NCBI GenBank assembly: GCA_030710605.1
Contig: CP092874.1
Span: 17,324,062 to 17,388,061 of the forward strand
Length of the DNA: 64,000 nucleotides
Origin: Cordylochernes scorpioides
Taxonomy: Eukaryota; Arthropoda; Arachnida; Pseudoscorpiones; Chernetidae
Direction of reading: 5' to 3'
In this document: positions 53,839 through 63,064 of the stretch, piece after piece
How positions within the stretch are numbered: position 1 is the first letter of the stretch
Layout of the letters: each line of letters begins with the position of its first letter
Notes under the pieces: generated by a model
What the model was told of the DNA's origin: nothing
Database searches by the model: none
The model's input: only the letters and a program-made list of their open reading frames with translations
Position numbers and translations under genes: made by a program

Positions 53839-55404
53839 TCAGTTGTCCATCTTTTTCTTCCAAAGAAATTTGAGGTAGTCCCAATCATTATCTCTGATGG
53901 CGATCATCCAGAAATATCTTTTCAGGTCGGCCACAACTCCGAACTTATTCCTCCGAAGCTTTATCCTTATCTCAGGGATTCTTCTCAGCAGACTGGGTAT
54001 CCTCTTCATATATCGCTTCAACGAGAATCCGTTTCGTCCTCGATAGGAAGCGCCGTCTTTCGCTGGCCTTTTAGGCGTCGTTTTGGATTCACACCCAAAT
54101 CCAGGGCGATCAGGCAAATAGCATCCCTTTACTTTAAATTCGACACCTCCAGTTTGTCCTGCTTCCATCATTTTCCGCGATGCTGGAATTCTGACAACTC
54201 CTTCCTCAAAATCATCAATGGACTCAGCCTCACCATCTGCAATCTCCACTTGATCAGCGCCTTCAGCTACCGCTTTAGAATTGCTCACCGATTCACAAGC
54301 CTCAATTGCAGTTCCAGAATCCCCTACTTCATTGTCCTTGGTTTCAGCTTCAGAATCCTCTACTCCGTCGCCCTTAGGCTCATCTTCAGAGTCTTTTACT
54401 CCGTCGCCCTTAGGCTCATCTCCAGAGTCTTTTACTCCGTCGCCCTTAGGCTCATCTTCAGAGTCTTGTACTCCGTCGCCCTTAGGCTCATCTTCAGAGT
54501 CTTGTACTCCGTCTTCCTTAGGCTCATCTTGTTCTGCATATGGCCTTTCTGCCATCTTTGAATCAGTACCCTGTTCTGCATATGGCCTTTCTGCCATCTT
54601 TGAATCAGTACCTTGTTCTGCATAGAGCCCCTCTGCTACCTTTGAATCGGTACCTTGTTCTGCATCTAGCCTTTCTGCTACCTTTGAATCGGTACCTTGT
54701 TCTGCATCTAGCCTTTCTGCTACCTTTGAATTGGTACCTTGTTTTGCATAGAGCAGCTTCACTTCTTCGGTGTTCTTTGAATCCATTCCTTGTTCCACAT
54801 CCAGCACTTTCTCTTCATCTGCTTCAACGGATTCTTTCTCGACTTCAGCCCTATGACTTTCGTCAACTTCTATAACAGACTTCTTCTTGACTTGAGCCTT
54901 TTCACTTTCTTCAACGGCAATCTGCTTGGATGTCTCTTCTACCATTTGCTCGGATGATACCATAATCCCAGCATCTTCCTTAATAGAAGCTGGATCAACT
55001 CCTTTCATCAGGGTAACTCCGACAACACTTGGCTTCTCACTCATCCTGAATTCCAAACTGCTTCCATCGCAGATCCTCATATCCAAGTTGGGCAGTCGGC
55101 AAACTCTTGTTCCAGGCAGCGAGCCCCTTTTCGAACTAGCACCATGGAAGGCTTCTGTATTTTTCTTCAGAGAGCTGAGGAAGTGCTTTGTCATAATTCC
55201 AAGATCCATCCACTTCTCATAATACTGGCTCACTGTATCCCTCTCCTCCTCTAGTTCCTTGTAATCAATTTCCTTGTCTTCTCGCATCAACTTCCAGATC
55301 AACTTATCTTCTTCCCGAAGATCTGCTATATTCTTTTCGATGAGTGTATAATTCGTTCTTATCACATCCTCAGAAGGAGTTTCTTCACACACACACACAC
55401 ACAT
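53839..55404 (-). pseudogene. gag: BEL gag fused by deletion to RT start
   Basis: A 521-codon open frame. The first 120 residues include 'RLPNLDMRICDGSSLEFR', which resembles the Gag motif that begins BEL/Pao capsids. The middle is acidic and repetitive: five units of about 14 residues (AEQGTDSKVAERLD) and five to six of 12 (DEPKGDGVQDSE). The last 70 residues (RRNKFGVVADLKRYFWMIAI, then DYLKFLW) match BEL RT around motif A. Nucleocapsid, protease and the RT N-terminus are missing, so a large deletion probably fused the two. The ATG at 55,404 follows a (CA)n run encoding CVCVC; the true start may be elsewhere. Confidence 0.65.
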
Positions 55405-55825
55405 TCAACTCAGCTTCTGTCTTTTTAATCCATTTAGAAATTATTGTTCTTAGAACGGCTCTACTTTTTAATGCTCGCTTCATGGCTTAGAATTGCCTTA
55501 TGTTCTTAACTTGACCTTTTTTGCTTAACTTAAATTGTTGCTTGACGCACTATACCTCGGCCTTCTCTTTTAGTCCAATTTTCTAAACTTTCTTAAAACC
55601 TTATTTTTGCATAACCTTTTTGCAACAGCTTTATTTGCATAAATTCTTCTTTTTCTATGACTTGCCTAAATTTGCATAGACCTTTTCTTGAATTCTTTCT
55701 TCTATCTCTAACCTTCTTTAAACTTCTTAAACCTTTAAACCTCTTAGGTTTCTTAAACTTCTTTAAACCTCTTAGGTTTCTTAAACTTCTTTAAACTTCT
55801 TACACTTGAACCTAGCCTATATCCG

Positions 55826-55843
55826 GATGTAGAGGGACCAAAA
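55826..55843 (-). other. BEL primer-binding site candidate
   Basis: On the minus strand TTTTGGTCCCTCTACATC directly follows the 5' LTR. TGG at the start fits a tRNA CCA end. The tRNA is not identified. Confidence 0.45.
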
Positions 55844-56120
55844 TGTTCGCCAATCTTCTTTCTGGCTGGTTCTTCTTATTCACTTTCACTCTTCCGCCCA
55901 GAGGTATAGTCAGCGCCAAGGTCTTGTATCAAAATGAAGCGAGTCTACCGAGCTAAACTACCGTGAAAACACCAGTCTCACACAGTTCCAAGTCAACACT
56001 CACTTTATTCTCAAACACACTATTTATACAATAAATTCATACACACGTGACCAGGCACTCGTGGTCAAATATAATAAAAAAACATATATACACAGAGTTA
56101 TAATAAATTAAACTCTAACA
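55844..56120 (-). repeat. 5' LTR of BEL/Pao element
   Basis: 277 bp, two differences from the left LTR by eye. Confidence 0.9.
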
Positions 56121-56691
56121 CCCGGGGTTTACCCGAGTGCGAATATATTCTAAAAACGTTGACTTGGGTGGTCGCTATTAACAGGGTGGTCTGTATAGAC
56201 AGGTGGATGTATCACACAGCTGATAACAGGGTTGTCTAGAGTGGTCGCTATAGACAGGGTGGTCTGTATAGACAGGTTTATGAGAGAGGCACAAACTTAC
56301 AGGTTGTTGACGCTGCAATCCCCAGAGAGAGTGTTTTTTGTTGCATCATGCTGTGACTCACACGACGACCCAAGGTCAACAGGGGTGGAGCAGCAAGCTT
56401 AGGCCTATCACCGTCTGGCGGCGCTGCTTGCGAGTTATATCTACAATTCTGCAAATAACTCTAAGGATATTCAAGATATTCAAGAAATTATTTTTCGAAA
56501 ACCTTTCCGGGGATATACCTAATAATATCCCAGAATTTCATGGCGATTGGATGTATGGTTTTTGAATAACAGGGTTGTCTAGAGGGGGGCAGGGAGGACA
56601 CGTGTTCCCTTGCAGCCAATGAGCGCGCATTCTATCCGTGAGCTTCAGACAAACAGACAAACAGACAGAATAAGGCAAATATATAAGTAGA

Positions 56692-57987
56692 TTATTTACA
56701 ACATTGAAATAATATAGCAATAAAAGAAAACAAAGATATTGTAACAAAGTATTTATTAATTTTACTATTTTTATTAACAGAATGGTTATTTTTATGTTTA
56801 TATTTTGCTACTCTGTAAATTTCCCTCTTGTCTTATCTTTTGTTTATCATTCTTAGTTTGTCCTTGCCTGAAATAAATTGTTGTCTCCTCCTGAAGTTTT
56901 TGTATTCCCTAATTTTCCACGTGGCAATATTTATAAATGTAATCTTGACTCCTGGTCAGTTCTGTGGCCCTCGCAGATATGGTCCCCTGATGTCCTGCAG
57001 CTCTCCAGCAGTCTTTCAATGGCCTCTCCTGGTTGTTCTTCGATAAGATAATCCCCTGGCCTTGATCCATTCTTGTCTGTCAGGTCTCCTGTCATCTGTT
57101 CTAGATCGTTCTCCTGGATCTCTTCTATGGTCGTCGTATCCCTGTGTTCCATGTCCGGTGTTCCACCTTCCTCGTCTTCACACGCCAGCTCCCTACATCG
57201 TTCCAACAATCTATCCATGGCTTCCAAATCTTTATTTTTCTGGGACTTATCGTGAGGTTCATTCTTCTTTTCTGTTTAGATAATTTCCATAGTTTTTTTA
57301 GGACCAAGGATTGAATATATGTAAAGTTTATTTTTCTTATGTTTATTTCTCTCCTATATTGTTTATTGAATCTTGTTACTATTCCATTCCACTATGGGCA
57401 CTACTTTTACAGGAATTTTATTTATTTGTGCCATTTTGACGATAATAATAATTACCAGTATTAATTGTAAGGTAAACGGTTAATAAAAGAATGGAATGCC
57501 TGTCGTTCAAGATTCATTCTTTGAACTGACTTTCGGCTATAGAGAGTTTTCTAGAAAATATTTAACGTTGCATATTAAACTTTGACACATAATTTACAAA
57601 AAAAAAAAACTTGAAAAGTTTTAAGTTTTTAAATAATAAAAAAGAGAGTGAGAAGTGAAGTTGACAGTATTGATTTTCCCGACAGAAGTCTATTTATTCC
57701 ATTTCTGTGAGCAACTCCCATTTATCTGCTCATTAGAAACTTGCATTGCTCGAGTTGAAAACATTTTTTATTTTCTTTAAGAAAACTCGATCGATCAATT
57801 TTTTTTACGGCGAATATTTCCTTTTGACTATTGACATGTGGAGAAAATATTCTCTGCTCCCAATTTGTAACAGTTTAATCTCCGTTTTGACTTTTTTTTA
57901 AAGGCGGGGATGTCTTGTTTATAAACAGAACCTTTTTACAAATTTTATTTTTAAAATTTCTTTTAAAATTTTAATTCAGAAATCTCT
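56692..57987. other. unassigned region
   Basis: The minus-strand frame at 56,931-57,227 contains two similar stretches (MDRLLERCRE and IERLLESCRT) and is acidic. No family was recognised and it may be a relic. The rest shows nothing. Confidence 0.35.
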
Positions 57988-58018
57988 AGAGCTTTCGGAC
58001 ATGAAAGCTCTTCTACAG
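57988..58018 (-). ncRNA. Penelope-end-like motif, dispersed
   Basis: Minus strand: CTGTAGAAGAGCTTTCATG, then TCCGAAAGCTCT. AGAGCTTTC and GAAAGCTCT can form a perfect 9-bp hairpin. No Penelope coding nearby. Confidence 0.45.
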
Positions 58019-59703
58019 GAGAAACACGATATAATAAATCGCCAATATAGAACAGACGGAGTGTAATTTTTACTTAGAAACTATTTTACATAATTTCATA
58101 CAAATGCAAGTGAAAAATATTAAATTTCATATTTAATTTTTAACGATTATACACAAATATTCAAAATAAAATCTTCTAAAACATATTGTTTAATATGTAA
58201 ATCAACAAACATAAATGTTTGGAATATAACTATGGGAGCAAGAATTACAGAATAAACCATAACTATTGTTTGGCGTATGCTTATGGTATGAAAATATACT
58301 TATATCTTCAGAGAAGATTTCTCTATTTGGGACCTTTAGTATAGTAATAAACAATTCATTGTGATCTAATGTGTAAAATGATAGGTGCTTCTTTAGGTAT
58401 GTTTATATTTACATCGTTTAAGTCTTCTCTAAAAAGATATTCATAATTGCTTATTCGCGATGACGATGCATTTTTAAATTAGATTTCTGCATATCTTTAT
58501 TTATAATTAACACCTAAAACCTAAAACTGATTTATTTTACACTTACATTGTCATCGAAATTGAGCAGGTATGCACGTTTTTCGGGTGGTTTGAAAATATG
58601 TTGCAAATTGAATACAAAACATAAATGCTAGTTTAAAAAATAAAAGGTTATAAAAAATATATCTATTCTTTATATAAAAACACTATTCCACCCTGTTATT
58701 CACATATAAATTACATAACGAGAGAAGTATATTTACATATTTTCCTTCCCACAAGTCATTAAGAAAATATTTGAGTTTATTGGGAAAAAATAGGTGTGAG
58801 CGATATTAGGAGGATTTGTTATTTTTACCCCACTTTCTTTCTCTCGCCTCGTTAAAAAACAAATTAAAAACAAATTTGGAAGTTTCCCATTTTTTATTAA
58901 AATGTTGTTTACTTCACTTGATTCCTTGGAAATTGAAAAAATACACCGCCTTATTTATTAAAAAATAATTTAGAAGTTGTGGAAGAGCTCTAAGTTAACT
59001 GATAAAAATAAAACTTTGAGAAACTCTATTAATTTGAAGTCAGTATATTTTAATCTCAATACAGATATACGTCTAGGATTGAAAGTTGCATTAATATATA
59101 GAGGCAATTATTGATTTTTACAATGTTTTGCTTTGGCAAAATGAGGCGAACTTCCAAGTAAAAAAAATGCTTCTCTACGGGCCGCTATCTAAAACCTTTA
59201 CTTTTTTATATAGCCATTTAAGAGCGATTTTGAGCTCGAAAGTTAACCTCTTTGTCAATAAAAGCATTGGAAAATCATTTACTGATAGAAGAAGGAAGCG
59301 TGTGGATAGTTGCAACCGGCACCGCTTGGTGGCGCTGCTCCTTAAACTGACCAATGAGCGTTACCCGCCGTCAGCCGCCATATTTTCTCTTTAACTTCCC
59401 ACGTCTGTTTACCGCTTGTTGCGAATGCCTTTCTCATTTCTAATATGTAAATTCATGTAACTAAATAAATATATATTCACTTTCACTTTCATCTTTATAT
59501 CAAACGCGGACCTACAATTACTTATGTTTATTCAGTAATAACAACATTATTAATGGCCCACTTTGGATTAACTATTTTTTATTGGTATCTCAATAATTTG
59601 ACCAGCCTAATTGTCTATTGATTTCATGAAAACACCTCAACAATCCTTTTTTCATTGGTATGTATGAACACTGGGCCTTTTAAACATGGAAAAAAGACCG
59701 TGA
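58019..59703. other. AT-rich region, nothing recognised
   Basis: An 88-codon frame at 59,128-59,394 has no recognisable motif. Confidence 0.4.
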
Positions 59704-60105
59704 TTAACTATTTTTTTCACAAATTATCATGATATCAATTCTTTGTTCGTCGTATTTTAGCTCTAAAGCTTTATGCTTCAACCAGAACGTCTGTTCATCA
59801 GACTTGTCTGGGACGCTTACACACAATCGTGACATCGCGTCGGCGTCCCTCAGTTCCTTTCCCGACCGATGATTTATTATGATATTAAAGGAGCGCAGGA
59901 ATAACTGCCACCTGGCCAAACGGTCTCTAAGTTCTCCACAACTTAAAAGTTGAGTTAAGGCTCGGTGATCGGTATGCACCACAAAAGGGCGACTCTCCAA
60001 GTAGGAACGAAAATGTTTAACAGCTTTTAATACCGCCAAGCACTCTTTCTCGGTAACAGAATAATTTTGTACGGCTTTTGTAAAGGTGTAGGAGTAATAG
60101 CCATT
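59704..60105 (-). pseudogene. pol: Ty3/Gypsy RNase H fragment
   Basis: On the minus strand 'TFTKAVQNYSVTEKECLAV', then 'LKAVKHFRSYLESRPFVVHT', DHRALTQLL, 'RLARWQLFLRSFNIIINHRS' and 'GKELRDADAMSRL'. This is the C-terminal half of a Gypsy RNase H with its acidic residues (E of EKECLAV, D of HTDH, D of DADAMSR). It differs clearly from the Mag-like element at 5,531, so it is another lineage. No LTRs, RT or integrase were found around it. Confidence 0.85.
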
Positions 60106-60606
60106 AGTAGGAGTAATTTATTCATTTACAAATTATCATATCTTCTGATCATTTTTAATATTTTAAGAATAAATTTGACAGTAACCTTTCATGTTTGAAA
60201 GGACGCTCTTCATACATAACAGTGAAGTATTCTAGAAACCTCTTTCTTGAAAAAAAGATATGCGATCAATCTGTTGGAAATATTGGAAGCTACCAATAAA
60301 AATTTGATCAAAGGTTGGTCTTTCATAATAAATGGCTTTCATGTGAATATCTCGCAAAATATTATTGTGTGGAATTACTCCAATGAAAACGATATTTCGT
60401 CTTATACTTTGCATTGCTGAAAATACAACATAAAGTTACCGAAGTATGATATTTATCTACCTGAATGAGGCACCTCTCCCTTCAATTATGCACTATATAT
60501 AATGCATCATGTTTAATTTATATTTAAAACTCCATATAGTGTTCAGGTTTCATCCAGTTAAGTATTTTTTTATTGGAGACACATGCGCAACAAACATACC
60601 TTGTGG

Positions 60607-60638
60607 CGAGCTTTCGGACATTTATAGATCTTCTACAA
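60607..60638 (-). ncRNA. Penelope-end-like motif, dispersed
   Basis: Minus strand: TTGTAGAAGATC, loop, TGTCCGAAAGCTCG. First box changed to TTGTAGA. Confidence 0.4.
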
Positions 60639-60802
60639 GTAGTGTTGAAATAAGAGGAGGACGATAGGAGTAGGAATTGATCACTGGAGGATTTTATTGA
60701 ATAAGGACTTTACACTCAAAGTCACGGTGAACAACGTCACACTGAAAGAAAGCACACACACTAACAATACAGAGTAACAAGACACTGGTCAAATAATATC
60801 AT

Positions 60803-60977
60803 TTATAATACATTATAAAGGACTGCGGCGAGTGATTATAAACAATACTTAAAGTTACACCGCATAAGTTTCTTTTTATTGTGAAAAATCAATATTTATT
60901 TCAAAGAGAAATATGCGGTGTAACTTTAAGTATTGTTTTATAATCACTCGCCGCAGTCCTTTATAATGTATTATAAG
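60803..60977. repeat. foldback, about 65-bp arms around SINE body piece
   Basis: 'aggactgcggcgagtgatta' and 'cttaaagttacaccgcata' on the left are mirrored on the right with one extra base. The loop contains 'tttttattgtgaaaaatcaa', inverse of the SINE-1 body. Confidence 0.8.
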
Positions 60978-61011
60978 TTACTTTAAATATTATTTACGAA
61001 CGGAGGAATAC

Positions 61012-61230
61012 GTCCAGGGTAGCCTAGTGGACATGACACCTGCCCGGTAAGCAGAAGGTTGTGGGTTCGATTCCCGCCCCTGGACACTTTTATTTTTCCG
61101 TTCGCCATTACTCTTCATATTTTCACCCTCTCATACTTCATTCAAAAAAGTTAGAAATAGTAAATATTTATCTTTGAAATAAATATTGATTTTTCGCAAT
61201 AAAAAGAAACTTATGCTGTGTAACTTTAAG
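61012..61230 (+). mobile_element. SINE-1 with well-kept tRNA-like head
   Basis: The head 61,012-61,086 can form a 7-bp acceptor stem (TCCAGGG/CCCTGGA), an anticodon-like stem CTGC/GCAG with loop CCGGTAA, and a T-arm with GGGTTCGATTCCC. 'gtagcctagtgg' serves as A box. The body ends near 61,230. Position 33 of the loop is C not T, and it continues into the SINE body, so it is not called as a tRNA gene. Confidence 0.7.
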
Positions 61231-61274
61231 TATTGGTTAATATCAATTATATTATTGACATACTTAGAAATATT

Positions 61275-61485
61275 TGGTCGTAGAGGTACAGTCTGCATCA
61301 CGCTGGCGAGGGCCAACTGCCCGAAACGCTTTCGTGGTTGACTTTTCTTGATTTATTAAGAAAATGGGTTGGTCAAATATCACGGAACAAGTTAAATAAA
61401 CGTTTAGTTTATTTTTGTACCATTAGATGACGCTCTACAATCTAGAAATGCTTGCGTAAGCACGGTCAGGATATATATATTTTTT
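61275..61485 (+). mobile_element. hammerhead-containing short repeat element
   Basis: Ribozyme-like segment at 61,290-61,343, then 'cttttcttgatttattaaga', 'aataaacgtttagttta', 'accattagatgacgctct' and '..cggtcaggata'. No protein. Family members without the ribozyme lie at 27,463, 30,294, 45,885 and 47,430. Confidence 0.6.
61290..61343 (+). ncRNA. hammerhead-ribozyme-like RNA, type I
   Basis: Order: AGTC-TGCA-TCAC-G, CTGGCGA, GGGC-CAACT-GCCC, GAAA, CGCTTTC, GTGG-TT-GACT. Stem I pairs AGTC/GACT and TCAC/GTGG around the internal loops TGCA and TT. Stem II is GGGC/GCCC. The conserved CTGATGA box reads CTGGCGA, so this copy is probably inactive. The match to the copy at 63,214 includes compensated pairs. 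Confidence 0.65.
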
Positions 61486-61603
61486 TATTTTTAATATTTA
61501 GAAATGTGCAAGAATTGTAAATTTTAGTTTAGAATATAATCCTATGCTAGCAATTTTAAATAATAAATTAAACGTCTGAGGATCTTTTTTATTAAACGTT
61601 TTT

Positions 61604-61632
61604 CGAGCTTTCAGGATAACACCCTTCTACAG
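61604..61632 (-). ncRNA. Penelope-end-like motif, dispersed
   Basis: Minus strand: CTGTAGAAGGGTG, loop, TCCTGAAAGCTCG, then 'aaaaacgtttaat'. AGG pairs with CCT. Close to the copy at 41,233. Confidence 0.45.
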
Positions 61633-61890
61633 GAAAATTGATACAAAAATATCTTTAAACATTTAATTAAAAAGATACTCATCCTTAGACGTTTACTTTC
61701 TTATCAAAGAATTGTCAATTTAAGCAGGTAGCATAGCTATAAAGTTGTCAAAACGAAGAGGATATGTAATCTAAAAAAATCATATTTTATATTAGAAAAC
61801 ACAGCCTAATCTTATCAATGATTTTAATGCAGTTCCAGTTTCAAAATAACTTTATTAGGTGCCTCTCAAAAAGAGCAACCTAGATCATCA

Positions 61891-61975
61891 TATAAAGTTG
61901 TCCCAAAAGTTCATAAACATTAATGAATATGATTTATATTTTGCAAATGTTCACGAACTTTTGGGACAACCTTGT
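61891..61975. mobile_element. hairpin TIR element (MITE)
   Basis: TA|AAGTTGTCCCAAAAGTTC is mirrored by GAACTTTTGGGACAACCTTG|TA. About 80 bp with nearly no interior. A second, decayed copy lies at 62,424-62,510 and a partial one near 4,110-4,140. Mariner-like ends. Confidence 0.75.
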
Positions 61976-62069
61976 AATTCTGAGACTTGGCCACCCTTGA
62001 TATAGAACATCAGAGATTAAATCATTCTTCTATAAGAATTCTGTTATAATTTTACCAAGGTTACCAATA

Positions 62070-62424
62070 TTACAACAACAACAAAAACCTTTATTAAGAC
62101 ACTATTGTCTTACAAGGGGATTCCCCTAAAAGGTTATATATGTACATGAGTGAGGAGGAAAAGCAATTTAGAGGGGAGGGGGAGCAATCAGCCGTTGTCT
62201 GTGGAGTTGAGCACTTCTCTCATTTTATCAATCGCCTTGAAAAATTTAAAATATTTATAAACAAATGTTTTATCCAGCAGTAAAGTAGTGAAGATTTTAT
62301 ATACATGTTGTTCATTGTAGTGAGTTAGCCCCGAAATTTCGCGAATTTCCAGTCTCTTTTCATGTAGGAATGGGCAGTGGAATAGATAGTGGACCAAATT
62401 GTCTTTGATGCCAACATTGCCCAA
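62070..62424 (-). pseudogene. LINE 3' end with C-terminal protein fragment
   Basis: The minus-strand frame (62,188-62,424) contains 'HYLFHCPFLHEKRLEIREI', the histidine-cysteine half of the C-terminal cluster of LINE ORF2 (H-x3-H-C-P-F). The usual upstream CxxC is degraded or lies past the truncation. About 70 further residues follow to a TAG, then a short 3' region with TAATAAAGG and a (GTT)n tail at 62,070. This links the (GTT)n tails at 2,700 and 3,553 to a LINE family. The copy is 5'-truncated and non-functional. Confidence 0.65.
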
Positions 62425-62426
62425 GG

Positions 62427-62510
62427 TTATCCCAAAAGTTCGTAAACACTTGCAAAATATAAATCATAATCATAATAAGTTTTACGAACTTTTAGGACAA
62501 GCTTATATTT
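62427..62510. mobile_element. decayed hairpin TIR element
   Basis: 'aaggttatcccaaaagttcg' and inverted 'acgaacttttaggacaagct'. Relative of 61,891-61,975. Confidence 0.6.
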
Positions 62511-62654
62511 ACAATGGGGTATGTGGTTATAATTGTATGTAATTCTACTGTTCTCAAAGCTTATGTCCATAGTTCATCTAAAATACCCATTCTAAGAGTC
62601 TAGTATCAGTATCACTATAAAAGAAAGATCGAAAAATGCAATATAACAGCAGTA

Positions 62655-62805
62655 TGGTAGATTAAACTGGCGAAACCGCTGGGAGGGTTCACCACTGATG
62701 AGCCAGGCCCTCCCATTAATTTTTGCATTGCAGTAAGGACAGTAGAAATTGTTTAATTTGTAAAAGAATCAGAAGCGGCTATAATAATTTCGAATTTTGA
62801 TAAAA
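62655..62805 (+). repeat. GCGAAACC/CTGATGAG family, best-kept copy
   Basis: CTGGC (62,667-62,671), GAAACCGCT, GGGAGGG, TTCACCACTGATGA, GCCAG (62,702-62,706), G, CCCTCCC (62,708-62,714). CTGGC pairs with GCCAG and GGGAGGG with CCCTCCC in interlocked order. 'gcagtaaggacagtagaaa' follows. Confidence 0.8.
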
Positions 62806-63064
62806 GGGTTTATTTATAGTTATATTTTATATTGGTGTCTTTGTGTGGGTCCTTGTTCTTGAGGAGGTTTTTAATGCAGAGTGTTGCAGAATGGCTTCAC
62901 ATTTCTAGACAATAAATAATTTAATCTTTATACAAATAATATTATAGCAGAGTATTCATTACTCTATAAAAATATTTTTTATTTTCTATATTTGTATTTT
63001 GATACACTGTAAAATTCTCTCATTGTCTCTCTGTTATTTTATTAGTTTTAATTTGGTTTTACAT
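62806..63064. other. AT-rich spacer
   Basis: Nothing recognised. Confidence 0.4.

Larger units (their letters stand above)
50683..56120 (-). mobile_element. BEL/Pao LTR retrotransposon, degraded interior
   Basis: 5,438 bp with 277-bp LTRs and a 5-bp target duplication CCCGG (50,678-50,682 and 56,121-56,125). The minus strand is coding: a purine tract (complement of 'ttcctcccccc', 50,960-50,970) abuts the left LTR. Only two LTR differences were seen, yet pol is in several frames with a large deletion. It must have moved recently using another element's proteins, or its LTRs were homogenised. Confidence 0.9.
50655..56691 (-). mobile_element. Helitron disrupted by BEL/Pao insertion
   Basis: 3' CTAG at 50,655-50,658. 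Its hairpin CCCGGGCAACGCCCGG is split by the BEL element and resumes at 56,121. Minus-strand 5' end TCTACTTATATATTTGCC at 56,691, followed by a CTGTCTGTTTG-type stretch. The interior (56,160-56,270) has about 1.5 units of the 73-bp repeat seen at 31,975. 56,430-56,565 matches the 5' part of the 2,006 Helitron family. Confidence 0.82.

Noticed and set aside
54154..54875. Plus-strand open frames of 111-135 codons with serine/leucine-rich repeats
   Set aside because: Antisense shadow of the acidic tandem repeats in the minus-strand BEL frame.
61012..61086. Candidate tRNA-Thr gene (loop CCGGTAA)
   Set aside because: Loop position 33 is C, the D arm is weak, and the sequence continues into a dispersed SINE body with a second copy at 19,905.
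62667..62714. Full catalytic hammerhead in the GCGAAACC/CTGATGAG family
   Set aside because: Boxes and stem II are right, but the 19 nt between GAAA and CTGATGA cannot hold stems I, III and a cleavage triplet; kept only as a structured-RNA finding.
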